DNA of 64,000 bases from Granulicella cerasi (GCF_025685575.1 NZ_JAGSYD010000002.1:868001-932000); one strand, 5' to 3'. Counted from the first letter of the stretch, positions 27,761 to 36,766 are shown. Numbers and translations are program-made. Notes: generated by a model from the letters alone, not told the origin.

Positions 27761-28681
27761 TCAGCGCGATCGCTTCATCACCTCAAGCGTCGCCTCGACG
27801 ACCGCGTCCGGCTCTTCGTACGGTGGACAGTGTCCGACCTTGCGCAGCAGCACGCGTTCATACGGGCCGACAAACTGCGCTTCCAATCCTTCGGTCGTGT
27901 ACAGCGGATAGAGCGGATCATCGTCGCCCGTGAGCACGATCGTGGGCACAGCGATCCTGGGCTTGCTCCGGAGCTTCGCCTCCATCTCTTCCAACGAGGG
28001 GTCGCCTGCGATCATCGCCGTGCGCCAGCGATACTGCTGCAACGTCGTTGCCATCCAGTCCGCATTGCCGAAGCTCTCCGCCGCGTCCGCGAATGTGCCA
28101 TCAGAGAACTTCCAGTTGGGCGACCACATCTCCCAGCACTGCTTGGTGAACTCCACGCGCCGCTCCTGCAGCACGGTTTCGCCCAGCGGCAACTGCATCA
28201 CATGCCGATACCACTGCTGCGCCAACTCCTCCATCGTGCGCGGCAGCTTCGTCGCCAGCGTCTGCGGATCCAGCACGGTATAACCGTTCATCGAGATCAG
28301 CGCACGCACGCGCTCAGGCCAAAGCGACGCCACGACACATGCCGCGCGGCCGCCCCAGTCATAGCCCACCAAGGTAGCCCGCTCGATCTGCAACGCGTCC
28401 ATCAACTCGACGATGTCCGCGCCGAGCCGCGACTGTTGCGCGTTCCGCGCAATGGTGGCGTCGCGATACTTCGTCGGCCCGAAACCTCGCAAATAGGGCA
28501 CGATCACACGCAGTCCCTGCTTGGCGAGCGGCTTGGCCACCTTGTCGAACGAGCGCGGATCGTACGGCCAGCCATGCAGCAGCAACACCACATCGGCGTT
28601 CTCCGCGCCATACTCCTCGTAGGCGAACTCCAGCTCGCTCGTTACCACGGTCTTCACCTCAGGCCTGCCGAATCCAAACAT
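27761..28681 (-). CDS. Alpha/beta hydrolase, epoxide hydrolase/dehalogenase-like
   Basis: A 306-aa alpha/beta hydrolase. The oxyanion segment is LLLHGWPYDPRSF, the nucleophile elbow is GYDWGGR (Asp, as in epoxide hydrolases and haloalkane dehalogenases), the acid is in LTGDDDPLYP and the His in VGHCPPYEEP. An Asp nucleophile with HGWP fits epoxide hydrolase best; the substrate is unknown. AAGGAG seven bases upstream supports the ATG at 28681. No signal peptide is present, so it is cytosolic. It is divergent from the small membrane protein pair beginning at 28730. Confidence 0.86.
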   Translation of the reverse strand: MFGFGRPEVKTVVTSELEFAYEEYGAENADVVLLLHGWPYDPRSFDKVAKPLAKQGLRVIVPYLRGFGPTKYRDATIARNAQQSRLGADIVELMDALQIERATLVGYDWGGRAACVVASLWPERVRALISMNGYTVLDPQTLATKLPRTMEELAQQWYRHVMQLPLGETVLQERRVEFTKQCWEMWSPNWKFSDGTFADAAESFGNADWMATTLQQYRWRTAMIAGDPSLEEMEAKLRSKPRIAVPTIVLTGDDDPLYPLYTTEGLEAQFVGPYERVLLRKVGHCPPYEEPDAVVEATLEVMKRSR

Positions 28682-28729
28682 CGTCGATCTCCTTTAGCAA
28701 GTTCGATGCTAACTGCTAGAATCCTAGCG

Positions 28730-29146
28730 ATGGCCACTGAATCGCAGCAGATCGCTCAACGTATTCCGGGCGAAAAATCCTCGCTTCCCACGCTTGCCCT
28801 GATCGCGGGCTGGCTGATCCCCGGCGCAGGACACCTCGTCGTTCGCAAGCCGATTCGCGCGGCGCTGCTCTTCGTCTCCATTCTCGGCATGTTCGTCGTG
28901 GGGCTCTCGCTACAAGGCAAGGTCTACTCGTTCGGCACGGACTCCATCATCGATAAGCTCTGCTTCGTCGCACAGCTTGGGCTCGGCGTGCTCTTTGGCA
29001 TTGCCAAGGGTGCGGGCTGGGGAGCTTCCTCGGCTGTGAATACGATGGCTGACTACGGCGGCAAGTTCCTCATTGCCGGTGGTCTGCTGAACGTGATCGC
29101 CGCCGTAGACGCTCTTTCGCTGGCCAACGGAAGGAAGGCGTCCTAA
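28730..29146 (+). CDS. Small multi-span membrane protein (DUF6677-like?)
   Basis: A 138-aa protein with about three to four hydrophobic segments. LALIAGWLIPGAGHLVVRK followed by a helix (AALLFVSILGMFVVGLS) is a pattern of small acidobacterial and planctomycete membrane proteins that I recall as DUF6677; that name is from memory and unchecked. FVAQLGLGVLFGIAKGAGWG and FLIAGGLLNVIAAVDA are the later membrane parts. The stop TAA overlaps the ATG of the next small gene, so they are coupled. Confidence 0.7.
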   Translation: MATESQQIAQRIPGEKSSLPTLALIAGWLIPGAGHLVVRKPIRAALLFVSILGMFVVGLSLQGKVYSFGTDSIIDKLCFVAQLGLGVLFGIAKGAGWGASSAVNTMADYGGKFLIAGGLLNVIAAVDALSLANGRKAS

Positions 29147-29319
29147 TGCACAGCCACTTCTCTGCGGTCCTGCTCTTCGCACTTTTCACGTCGGTGGTCT
29201 TCGGCATCACGCAGCGCTCCGAGCCGAAGATGATGATCCGCTTCGGTGCGTTCTGCTTTGTGCTTTTTGTCGGCGGCGTGGTCCTTGCCAGCTGGCTGAT
29301 GTTCGCCATCAAGCACTAG
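29146..29319 (+). CDS. 57-aa membrane protein with FGITQ motif
   Basis: The frame starts in the TAATG overlap with the previous gene: MHSHFSAVLLFALFTSVVFG, then ITQRSEPKMM, then a second membrane helix (FCFVLFVGGVVLASWLMFAI). Two short helices joined by a basic loop are predicted. FGITQ before a charged loop and a helix is also found in the 56-aa protein at 37317-37487. Function unknown; the stop-start overlap supports translation. Confidence 0.62.
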   Translation: MHSHFSAVLLFALFTSVVFGITQRSEPKMMIRFGAFCFVLFVGGVVLASWLMFAIKH

Positions 29320-29353
29320 CTCGTCCCTACGCACTGTCATCCTGAACGCAATG

Positions 29354-29384
29354 AAAGCTCTGCTGGCTCGTCCGGCAGAGCTTT
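29354..29384 (-). terminator. Hairpin at the end of the pilus-like operon
   Basis: AAAGCTCTGC / GCAGAGCTTT, a perfect 10-bp stem with an 11-base loop, overlaps the pseudopilin stop codon on the minus strand. Only a weak T-run (CATT) follows. Confidence 0.55.
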
Positions 29385-30294
29385 ACTGCTGTGTGCTGCC
29401 TGTGCTGGAGCCGCTGCCGAAGCTGCCGGACGAGCCGCCGAAAGAACTGCCTGAAGGCGTTCCGAAGGTGCTTGTGCCGAAGGCCGATCCCGTCGAGCCG
29501 GTGCTGCCGGTGGAACCGCTGCTGCCGCCAAAGCCGGTCGCAGACTGCGAGCTCATGCCGCCGCCGAGAATGCTCACCTTGGCCTTCAGCAGCTCGATGC
29601 GCGGGTCATACCAGAACTCCCACGTCTCGTAGGTCTCCTGCGCGTTGGGCGTCAGGATGGACGATCCGGAACGCGAGGTGCCCACGCCGACGATGACGCC
29701 GCCCGTACTGTCGCCGAACATGCCCCCGCCGCTGCCAGAGCTTCCAGAAGCACCGCTGGGGCCCGTCGAGCCGCTGCTCCCGCCGATGGTCGCTTGATCA
29801 AAGCCGCCCGCCAAGCCACCCGCGCTGATTGTCGAGGAACTTGTACCCGCGCTCGTGGCGCCAGAGGTCATTCCTGCCGCCGAGCCAAGGCCGCCGCCAC
29901 CGCCTCCGATGCTGCTCAGGTCCTTGCCGAAGAAGCTCTTGATCGTCGTCTTCTGCTCGCCCTGGTGGATGAGCCGATAGTCGGCCTTGCCCGTCAACGG
30001 GTCGATGTACTTCTGGCGCAGGTAGCGGATGTTGTTATTGTTCTCGAGCGCTTTGATCGAAGCGGGATAGCCGTTGTTCTTGCGGTAGTAAAGCTGGATC
30101 GCGCGCACATACTGCTGCGCGCGATGCTCGCTTTCCACTTCCTTATCGCGGCGGAGGTCCTTCGCCACGATCGGTGCGGCGACCGCCAGCGTGATCAGCA
30201 TGATCGCCGCCACGACGATCACCGCGAGCAGCAGAAAGCCAGACTCCGCATCCGCGGGGCGTGCGCGCTGCGCGAGTTGGCGTTCAGTCAGCAT
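29383..30294 (-). CDS. Type II/IV pseudopilin-like protein with Gly/Ser-rich tail
   Basis: A 303-aa protein. After an 18-residue leader ending ADAESG comes the hydrophobic helix FLLLAVIVVAAIMLITLAVA, so prepilin peptidase would cut before Phe. The residue at mature position 5 is Ala, not the usual Glu. Next is a GspG-like stretch (RAQQYVRAIQLYYRKNNGYP, RYLRQKYIDPLTGK). From about residue 145 the protein is mostly Gly/Ser/Thr, with an ordered island near ETYETWEFWYDPRIELLKAK. It is the last gene of the pilus-like operon, 8 bp behind the PilP-like gene. Confidence 0.8.
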   Translation of the reverse strand: MLTERQLAQRARPADAESGFLLLAVIVVAAIMLITLAVAAPIVAKDLRRDKEVESEHRAQQYVRAIQLYYRKNNGYPASIKALENNNNIRYLRQKYIDPLTGKADYRLIHQGEQKTTIKSFFGKDLSSIGGGGGGLGSAAGMTSGATSAGTSSSTISAGGLAGGFDQATIGGSSGSTGPSGASGSSGSGGGMFGDSTGGVIVGVGTSRSGSSILTPNAQETYETWEFWYDPRIELLKAKVSILGGGMSSQSATGFGGSSGSTGSTGSTGSAFGTSTFGTPSGSSFGGSSGSFGSGSSTGSTQQ

Positions 30295-30302
30295 GAGAAC
30301 GT

Positions 30303-30983
30303 TTAGTGTTGCAGCGGAATCGACTGCGTGTTCTTGTTTACCAGGTCTTCGATCATCGACTGGCTCGAGCCTACGCTCTTCACCTTGTACTTGCGTGCGA
30401 TGATCTCGCCCTCGAGCGCCATGTAGACGTCGTCGCCGCTGGTATAGAAGCCCAGCATCCGGCCCTGCGCGTCCTTCTCCGTACCGAAGAACTTCAGGTT
30501 GATCGGCGGGCACGTCGGCGGGCAAGTCGGCGGCGGTGGCGGAGGAGCCAGTGGCGGCGGAGGAGGCAGCTTCACCTTCTTCGGTCGAGCCGCCGGAACG
30601 TCCGTCGGCAACGCTTCCACCATCGCGTTCAGCGAGAAGATATTGCGGCCCGAACCGGAGTAGACGAGCGACTCCGTGCGCAGCATCGCCTCTTCGTCCA
30701 GCGAGGGGTCGAGCCCCTTGCTGCTGCTCGCGAGCTTCTCTGCAGGAACGCCCGCAGCTACCGGTGCGCCGGTATTGTTGCCGCGCGCGGCAGAGGCGCT
30801 GCTGCTGCTCGTGGAAGTCGTAGTCGCTGCTGGCTTCGCCGGTGTAATCGTTGGCGGCGGTGTCGGCGCAGGCGTGCTGCCGCCGAACAACTGCGTGTAC
30901 GCGTAGATCATGCACACCAGCGCCAGTGCGCCGAGGCCGCCTGCGGCGATCGTCTTCTTGCGGTTTTCTGCGCCCTGCTTCAC
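30303..30983 (-). CDS. PilP/GspC-like membrane-anchored protein
   Basis: A 226-aa bitopic protein: cytoplasmic basic start (KQGAENRKKTIAAG), one helix (GLGALALVCMIYAYTQLFGG), then a Pro/Thr/Ser linker, a segment GSGRNIFSLNAM, a run of prolines (KLPPPPPLAPPPPPP) and a small C-terminal beta domain (NLKFFGTEKDAQGRMLGFYT, VYMALEGEIIARKYKVKSVG). That layout is like GspC/PilP, which link the inner-membrane platform to the secretin. It overlaps pilO by 4 bp. Weak sequence identity; the call rests on architecture and operon position. Confidence 0.7.
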   Translation of the reverse strand: MKQGAENRKKTIAAGGLGALALVCMIYAYTQLFGGSTPAPTPPPTITPAKPAATTTSTSSSSASAARGNNTGAPVAAGVPAEKLASSSKGLDPSLDEEAMLRTESLVYSGSGRNIFSLNAMVEALPTDVPAARPKKVKLPPPPPLAPPPPPPTCPPTCPPINLKFFGTEKDAQGRMLGFYTSGDDVYMALEGEIIARKYKVKSVGSSQSMIEDLVNKNTQSIPLQH

Positions 30984-31669
30984 TGCGCACCTCCCGCATT
31001 CGGCTTCGCTTCGTTGCCCGGAATCACCAGTTCGCGCGTCGACTCATCCACGGTCGAAGGACGCAGGTACGTCATCAGGCGGATGCGAAGATTCACCTGC
31101 CCCGTCTGCTGGCCCGTCAGGTTGATGCCACTGATCACAAAGAACGTGTGGTCACGCTCCAGCGCGTTGAGAAACTGCACCACCGGGCGGTAGTCGCCGC
31201 TCACGCTTGCGTCCATGCGGACTTCGGTGAGCGCATACTTGCCCGAGAGCTGCGGCAGTTGGCTGTACTGCACACGCGTCAGGCGTACACCGGACTTCTT
31301 CGCCAGTGCGCCAAGCTCCGCCGCCACCTGCGAGTAGGCGTACGGCAGACGCGCGCCGTAGAACGCATCCGCGTCCTCGGTCGAGCGGTCCACCTTGGAA
31401 TCGAGACCGCGCAATGGCTGCGCTGCGATCTCTGCGGCCTTGCTCTGCGCCCGCGCGGCGGAGAGTGCCGTTTCGCTGTTCTGGTCCAGCGCATTCCAAA
31501 GCACGAAGAGGTGGATGATCAGGTAAAGCACGATCACCAGCAACGCGGCAACGCCAGCGTAGTGCAGGTTCACGGCCGTCAGCAGCGCCTTGGCGCGCTC
31601 GGTCAGCTTGGGCAGGCGCCCTGCCAGCGAAGAACTATTCGGCGGCAGCGTCGGAGTCGAAGAACTCAT
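30980..31669 (-). CDS. pilO: PilO-like pilus assembly protein
   Basis: A 229-aa protein with one N-terminal helix (AALLVIVLYLIIHLFVLW), a coiled-coil region (about 65-110) and a ferredoxin-like C-terminal domain with VRLTRVQYSQLPQL and YRPVVQFLNALERDHTFFVI, the usual PilO pattern. PilO pairs with PilN in the inner-membrane platform that ties PilM and the ATPase to the secretin. 4-bp overlaps on both sides (ATGA type) show one tightly coupled unit. Confidence 0.82.
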   Translation of the reverse strand: MSSSTPTLPPNSSSLAGRLPKLTERAKALLTAVNLHYAGVAALLVIVLYLIIHLFVLWNALDQNSETALSAARAQSKAAEIAAQPLRGLDSKVDRSTEDADAFYGARLPYAYSQVAAELGALAKKSGVRLTRVQYSQLPQLSGKYALTEVRMDASVSGDYRPVVQFLNALERDHTFFVISGINLTGQQTGQVNLRIRLMTYLRPSTVDESTRELVIPGNEAKPNAGGAQ

Positions 31670-32439
31670 CGCGCACCTCCCTGCACCGGTCGTGCCGGCG
31701 GAACGAACGGCTTCAGCACGATGCCATCGCGGTGATTGCCCACATGACGCGTCGGCCCATGGCCCGCAGCGACCGGGACATCCGTTACGCCCGGCGTGCT
31801 GCTATCAGTCTTCGCCTTCGTAAAGCGGAAAGGCTCATTCGTCGGCAACGGATTGTAGTTGGCGAGGATGTCGAACTCGACGCCCGCAGGCACGGCCGGG
31901 TTCACCGGCGCACCGCTGCGTCCAGCTTCCTTCGACTGCGTCGCTTCACCGCTCAGACGCGGCTGCAGGAAGCGCTTCGAGCGTTCGAGGTTACGGACGA
32001 GCAGTACCGCGCGGTCGCGGTCACCCGCCACGCGCAGGCGGATGATCACATCGCCTTCCTGCGAAACCTGCGGCTCGATCGCCGTCACCTGCACCCCGGT
32101 CGGCAACACGGTTTCCAGGTCCATCATCACCGCGGTCCAGGAGAAGCTCTTGCGGAGGAAAAGCTGATTGAGGAAGTGCGCGCGGTCGAGCACCGCAGCG
32201 TTCTGCGGCAGCTTCATGCGGTTCTCCGCCGCGACCTTTTCGCTCTGCACCTTGTTCGTCGAGGCCTGCACCGCGGCGATCTGCTGCTCGGCGCGCTGCA
32301 GCTTCTTCGACTGCACATGCGCCCAGATACCCAGCGCGATCACCAGCACGCCGAGCGCGCCCATGACGATGCGCAGGCGCAGAAAGAATGGCCGCAGCTC
32401 AACAAACGGACGTGTTGCGAGATTGACTTGAACCTTCAT
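31666..32439 (-). CDS. pilN: PilN-like pilus assembly protein
   Basis: A 257-aa protein. The N-terminus KVQVNLATRPFVELRPF carries the conserved NLxxRPF motif by which PilN docks on PilM, followed by a membrane helix (IVMGALGVLVIALGIWAHV), a coiled coil (QSKKLQRAEQQIAAVQAS) and a small C-terminal fold with SWTAVMMDLETVLPTGVQV. The C-terminal about 90 residues are Pro-rich and extend past the usual length. It overlaps pilM and pilO by 4 bp each. Confidence 0.85.
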   Translation of the reverse strand: MKVQVNLATRPFVELRPFFLRLRIVMGALGVLVIALGIWAHVQSKKLQRAEQQIAAVQASTNKVQSEKVAAENRMKLPQNAAVLDRAHFLNQLFLRKSFSWTAVMMDLETVLPTGVQVTAIEPQVSQEGDVIIRLRVAGDRDRAVLLVRNLERSKRFLQPRLSGEATQSKEAGRSGAPVNPAVPAGVEFDILANYNPLPTNEPFRFTKAKTDSSTPGVTDVPVAAGHGPTRHVGNHRDGIVLKPFVPPARPVQGGAR

Positions 32440-33680
32440 CCGCGCAACGCTCCTCGCACTCCGGCCAGCGATCCGCGGCTCACACGTGCTGATACCGCAT
32501 CAGCGCCGATCGCGTCTGCAGTGACCAGCTCCTGCACGCGCAGCCCATCCGTACTTGCGACGCCCTGCGCTTCCAGCACGCGCTGCAACGCTGACGCGCT
32601 CAACATACCCACGCTCAGAATCGTCTCCGCTACGGCGGTCAACGTGTCCTCGTAATACGCAGCCGCCACGTTCACGGCTTGCGCCACTTCCAGCGCGAAC
32701 GCCTCAGCGGGCAGAGCCTCGGCCGAGTGGGACTCATGCAGCGCCACCACCGGTTCATGCACGACGGCGGGCACAGACACAGGCGGCACCTGCAAGATCG
32801 CGTTGTGCAACTCCGCGTTCAGATCAGCCAGCGCGCTCGGTTCGGCGTACGGCGAAGCCTGCACAGGCGCAGGCTCCTGCGCATAAGGATTGCGGCCATG
32901 CTCCGGCAGCGGCTGCTGCGCGGCCCATTCTTCCTGCGTGTCTTCGAGCGAAACCAGCGGCAGCGCCACGAGGTTCTCGTCAGCGACTGGCACCGGCGGA
33001 ATCGGCACGCCCACAGGCTCGGCATGGAGGTCCACCGTGCGATGCAGCAGCAGAATGCCCTCGCGCGAAATCGCAGTAGTGACGCTCAAGCCGCTGACAT
33101 TCACCACGAGAGATGTCTGTCCCGGCTCCAGCCCCGCCAGCGACGCCAGCGTGCTGGGCAACACTGCGCCCGGCTCGAAGCCGGCTTCGCGGACAACGCC
33201 TTCATACTCGCCGAGCACATCGCGCGGGATTGCCACAGCCAGCACGCGAACGAGTTGCTTGGTGTGGCTCAACACCTGGAAGCTCACCATCGCATCATCG
33301 GCGTCAAACGGCACCAGCTTCTTCAAGCGGAACCGCACGAGCGGAAGCGCTTCGCTCAGCTTCGTGGGGAGCGCTTCAAACTCCAGCAGCAGCACGCGGC
33401 AAGCGCCATCGGGAATCACCACGGTAACGTCAGCGTTGCGCGTGTTCGGCTTCGCGCCCACGGCGTCAAACGCCTTGCGCAGAGCGGCTACCACGGCCAC
33501 GCGATCGACGAGATTTCCGGGCTTCAGCGACGGTGTTACGGCACCGCGCTCGAGCTTCACCGAAGTGATCGCTGCCAGCGGTGCTGTCACGGACTCGGAC
33601 CGTGCGGCGGTCACGCCCTGCGGCGCAATTTCACATGCCGCGCGCGGTCGCGTTCCTGAGGCTTTGGGCAAAAAATTCAT
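32436..33680 (-). CDS. pilM: PilM/GspL-like actin-fold protein
   Basis: A 414-aa protein of the PilM/GspL cytoplasmic-domain type. VTVVIPDGACRVLLLEFEAL, FRLKKLVPFDADDAMVSFQV and RVLAVAIPRDVLGEYEGVVR followed by SLVVNVSGLSVTTAISREG match the actin-like fold. The second half (about 240-350) is an unusual Ala/Pro/Val/Glu-rich insertion. It probably binds the N-terminus of PilN and links it to the ATPase. I chose ATG at 33680; TTG at 33707 would add nine residues. A 133-bp gap separates it from pilB. Confidence 0.8.
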   Translation of the reverse strand: MNFLPKASGTRPRAACEIAPQGVTAARSESVTAPLAAITSVKLERGAVTPSLKPGNLVDRVAVVAALRKAFDAVGAKPNTRNADVTVVIPDGACRVLLLEFEALPTKLSEALPLVRFRLKKLVPFDADDAMVSFQVLSHTKQLVRVLAVAIPRDVLGEYEGVVREAGFEPGAVLPSTLASLAGLEPGQTSLVVNVSGLSVTTAISREGILLLHRTVDLHAEPVGVPIPPVPVADENLVALPLVSLEDTQEEWAAQQPLPEHGRNPYAQEPAPVQASPYAEPSALADLNAELHNAILQVPPVSVPAVVHEPVVALHESHSAEALPAEAFALEVAQAVNVAAAYYEDTLTAVAETILSVGMLSASALQRVLEAQGVASTDGLRVQELVTADAIGADAVSARVSRGSLAGVRGALRG

Positions 33681-33813
33681 CAAGGCTCTGTCTAGTGTAC
33701 CGGCCAAAAGCTGATTTTGTTCGGGCTCTTGTCCGTTGGACGCAGTGGAAGAAGAGACGTTATTTCATCCGCTTGGAAAACTTGCGGCGCTTCCTCCACG
33801 GCACCGGTACAGG

Positions 33814-35451
33814 CTATCGTCCAGCCTCGACGAAGGTCACCTTGTTGATCTCTTTCAGCGTCGTGATGCCGTCACGCACGCGCTCCAGCGCCGAGTCACG
33901 CAGGAAGGCCATGCCCTTGGCCTTGGCCTTCTTGCGGATCTCCGAGCCGGGACGCTTTTCGAGCAGCATCTCGCGAATTTCGTCGTCGAGTTCCAGCAGT
34001 TCGTGGATCGCTGATCGGCCACGATACCCCGTGCCGCCGCACTCGATGCAGCCCGGGCCTTCTTTGAAGACGACGTCGCGCCACTCGGCCGGGTCAAGCC
34101 CGTTCTCGATCAATTCTTCATCCGTGTAATGCACCGGGCGCACACAGAACTCGCAGATCTGACGCACGAGTCGCTGCGCCAGAATGCAGTTCAACGCGGA
34201 GACGAAGTTGTACGGCTCCACGCCCATGTTCAGGAATCGGCCAAGCACGTCGACCACGTTGTTCGCGTGCACCGTGGTGAACACAAGGTGGCCGGTGAGC
34301 GCTGAGTTGATGGCGATCTGCGCCGTCTCCGCGTCACGGATTTCGCCGACCAGAATCTTGTCCGGGTCGTGACGCAGAATCGAACGCAGACCACGCGCAA
34401 ACGTGAGGCCCTTTTTCTCGTTGACCGGAATCTGCGTGATGCCGCGGATCTGGTACTCAACCGGGTCTTCGATGGTGATGATCTTGTCTTCTTCGCTCTT
34501 GATCTCGTTCAGCGCCGCGTAAAGCGTCGTCGTCTTACCGGAACCCGTCGGGCCGGTGACGAGCACCATGCCGTACGGCTCCTTGATGTACTTGCGGAAG
34601 CGCGAAAGGTCCTTCTCCGCAAAGCCCACCACGTCGAGCGAGAGCTTCGTGAACTTCTCCGACATCGACTCCTTGTCGAGCACACGGAGTACGCAGTTTT
34701 CGCCGTGCACCGTCGGCATGATCGACACACGAAAATCGATGAGGCGGCCCTTGTAGCGCACGCGGAAACGACCGTCCTGCGGCACGCGGCGCTCGGCGAT
34801 GTCGAGCTCGCTCATGACCTTGATACGCGACAGAATCGTCTGGTGATGCTCGCGCGCGATGGGCGCCATCGCCTGTTGCAGCACACCGTCGATGCGGTAC
34901 TTCACCAGCAACGAGTCGTCGTAGGTTTCGAGATGAATATCCGAAGCGCGGCGCTCAAGTGCGGTGAAGATCGTCGTGTCGACGAGGCGGATGATCGGCG
35001 AAATGTCGTCGTCGGCCGTCAGCTTTTCGATCGAGATCGACTCGTCCGCGTTCTCTTCGCTCGAGAGCACATCGAAGGCCAGACCTTCGCTGGCTTCGTC
35101 GAGCACACGCTGCGACTGCTCGGTCTTCTTCAGCAGATCGGCGATCTGCGAGTTCGTTGCGACGCGCGTGACGATGCGGCGACCCAGCAGACCAGCGATT
35201 TCGTCGAAGACCATCAGGCGCGAGGGGTCAGAAACCGCGATCGCGAGATGGTTATCGTTCTGCTCCAGCGGAACGAAGTTGTAGCGGAACATCAAGTCAA
35301 CGGGCACGCTCTTAAAGAGTTCGTGCTCGATCTTGAAGTTCTTCAGGTCGATGAACTCCGCGTGGTAGCGGCGCGCGAGTCGCTGCGCACGCTCCGGCTC
35401 GGTGAGCATATCGTTGTCGTAAAGCTGCGGGATTGGAGGAGCTGCGGCCAT
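33814..35451 (-). CDS. pilB: Type IV pilus / type II secretion assembly ATPase
   Basis: A 545-aa GspE/PilB ATPase that drives pilin polymerisation. N-terminal MshEN-like domain (about 15-130), then RASDIHLE, Walker A GPTGSGKTTTLYAAL near 300, Asp box TIEDPVEYQI, Walker B ILVGEIRDAETA and His box TGHLVFTTVHAN. A zinc-type C-x2-C pair (ICEFC...CIECGGTGYRGR) lies near 470. AGGAG ten bases before the ATG at 35451 supports that start; an ATG at 35472 adds seven residues. It lies between pilC (42 bp upstream) and pilM. Confidence 0.93.
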   Translation of the reverse strand: MAAAPPIPQLYDNDMLTEPERAQRLARRYHAEFIDLKNFKIEHELFKSVPVDLMFRYNFVPLEQNDNHLAIAVSDPSRLMVFDEIAGLLGRRIVTRVATNSQIADLLKKTEQSQRVLDEASEGLAFDVLSSEENADESISIEKLTADDDISPIIRLVDTTIFTALERRASDIHLETYDDSLLVKYRIDGVLQQAMAPIAREHHQTILSRIKVMSELDIAERRVPQDGRFRVRYKGRLIDFRVSIMPTVHGENCVLRVLDKESMSEKFTKLSLDVVGFAEKDLSRFRKYIKEPYGMVLVTGPTGSGKTTTLYAALNEIKSEEDKIITIEDPVEYQIRGITQIPVNEKKGLTFARGLRSILRHDPDKILVGEIRDAETAQIAINSALTGHLVFTTVHANNVVDVLGRFLNMGVEPYNFVSALNCILAQRLVRQICEFCVRPVHYTDEELIENGLDPAEWRDVVFKEGPGCIECGGTGYRGRSAIHELLELDDEIREMLLEKRPGSEIRKKAKAKGMAFLRDSALERVRDGITTLKEINKVTFVEAGR

Positions 35452-35493
35452 GGTGTTTGGACTCCTGTCCATAAGTTCCGGTGAGCGCGACGG

Positions 35494-36693
35494 CTAGCTG
35501 CCGCCGCCCACACCGTTCAAGCTGAAGATCGGCAGATACAGCGCGATCAAAATCACAACGACGACGACGCCCATCACGATCAGAATCGCCGGTTCAATCA
35601 GGCTCATGATCGCGGCCAGCGAGGTCTGCACGTCTTCCTCGAAGAACTCGGCGACGGAGTTGAGCATCTGCGGCAACGCGCCGGTAGACTCGCCGACTTC
35701 GATCATTTCAATCGAGAGCGCCGGGAAAACGCCGGTGTTTGCAAGGCTGATCGACAACCCCTTGCCCTCGCGCACGTTCTCAACCGAGGAGTATACGGCC
35801 TTCTGCACAGAGCGTGAATCGATGGAGCGCGCCGCGGTCTCAAGGCTGGGTACCAGCGGCAGGCCGCCCTGCAGCAGTGTGGAAAGCGTTCGCGAGAAGA
35901 GGCCGACCTGATACTTCAGCCACACCTGCCCGATCACCGGCAGGTTCACGCGCACGCGATCGATCAGCGTGGCACCGCCCTCGGTCTTCGTCCAGCGGAT
36001 GATGCCGTAGACAATCAGCGCGACCACCGCACCGATGTAGATGCCGTAATGCTGTGCGCCCTGGCCGATCTCGAGCAGCAGCAGCGTGAGGCCGGGCAGC
36101 TTGGTGCCGAGCTGATCATAGAGCTGCGCGAAGCGCGGCACTACGAACGTGACCAGGAAGATGAAAAGACCGATCACCATCAGGATCAGGAAGGTCGGAT
36201 AGATCAGCGACGCCTTCAGCTTCTTGCGGAAGGTCAGCGACACTCGCTGGAAGTCGAGGAATCGCTGGAGCACCTCTTCAAGGTTGCCGGAGCGCTCGCC
36301 CGCCTGCAGGGTTACGGTGTAGACCAGCGGAAAAGAGCCCTGCGCGTCGAACGCCTGCGAGATGGCCTCTCCGGTTTTCACGCGGGTGGCCACGTCGCCA
36401 AGCTGCGCGGCGAAGCTCTCGTCCTTTTGGCGTTTGGCCAGCAGGTCGATAGAGCCGAGGATCGGCAGGCCCGCTCGGATCAGCGTCAGGAACTGCTGGT
36501 TGAAGATCAGGAAGGTGTCGAGCTTGACCTTCTTTTTCTGTGCGATGCCGAGCGTCGACCGTGGCTTGACCGAGTAAACGAGGTAGCCGGCTTGCGTGAA
36601 GCGAGCGCGCAGCTCGTCGGCCGTTGCGGCGGCGTGGGTCTGCTCAAGGATGCGGCCGCGCTCGTCGGCGATTTTTACGATGAATTCGGTCAT
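35494..36693 (-). CDS. pilC: Type IV pilus / type II secretion inner-membrane platform protein
   Basis: A 399-aa GspF/PilC protein with three membrane helices: about 170-190 (LILMVIGLFIFLVTFVV), 220-240 and 370-392. Both cytoplasmic GspF domains are present (FNQQFLTLIRAGLPILGSID; LFSRTLSTLLQGGLPLVPSL), with GERSGNLEEVLQRF and GESTGALPQMLNSVAEFFEE, the two signature repeats. It anchors the ATPase PilB. It is the first gene of the seven-gene minus-strand operon; no secretin or PilT lies in the window. Confidence 0.92.
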   Translation of the reverse strand: MTEFIVKIADERGRILEQTHAAATADELRARFTQAGYLVYSVKPRSTLGIAQKKKVKLDTFLIFNQQFLTLIRAGLPILGSIDLLAKRQKDESFAAQLGDVATRVKTGEAISQAFDAQGSFPLVYTVTLQAGERSGNLEEVLQRFLDFQRVSLTFRKKLKASLIYPTFLILMVIGLFIFLVTFVVPRFAQLYDQLGTKLPGLTLLLLEIGQGAQHYGIYIGAVVALIVYGIIRWTKTEGGATLIDRVRVNLPVIGQVWLKYQVGLFSRTLSTLLQGGLPLVPSLETAARSIDSRSVQKAVYSSVENVREGKGLSISLANTGVFPALSIEMIEVGESTGALPQMLNSVAEFFEEDVQTSLAAIMSLIEPAILIVMGVVVVVILIALYLPIFSLNGVGGGS

Positions 36694-36740
36694 TGCTTGG
36701 AAGCGATTGCTAGTTCCAGTTTAGACGGAGCAGAAATGAA

Positions 36741-36766
36741 AATGGCCCCGCGTCCGCGGAGCCATT
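36741..36766 (-). terminator. Intrinsic terminator of erpA
   Basis: Minus strand: AATGGCTCCGCG / CGCGGGGCCATT, one mismatch, two-base loop, then TTCATTTCTG. It lies between erpA and pilC and separates the two transcription units. Confidence 0.7.
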
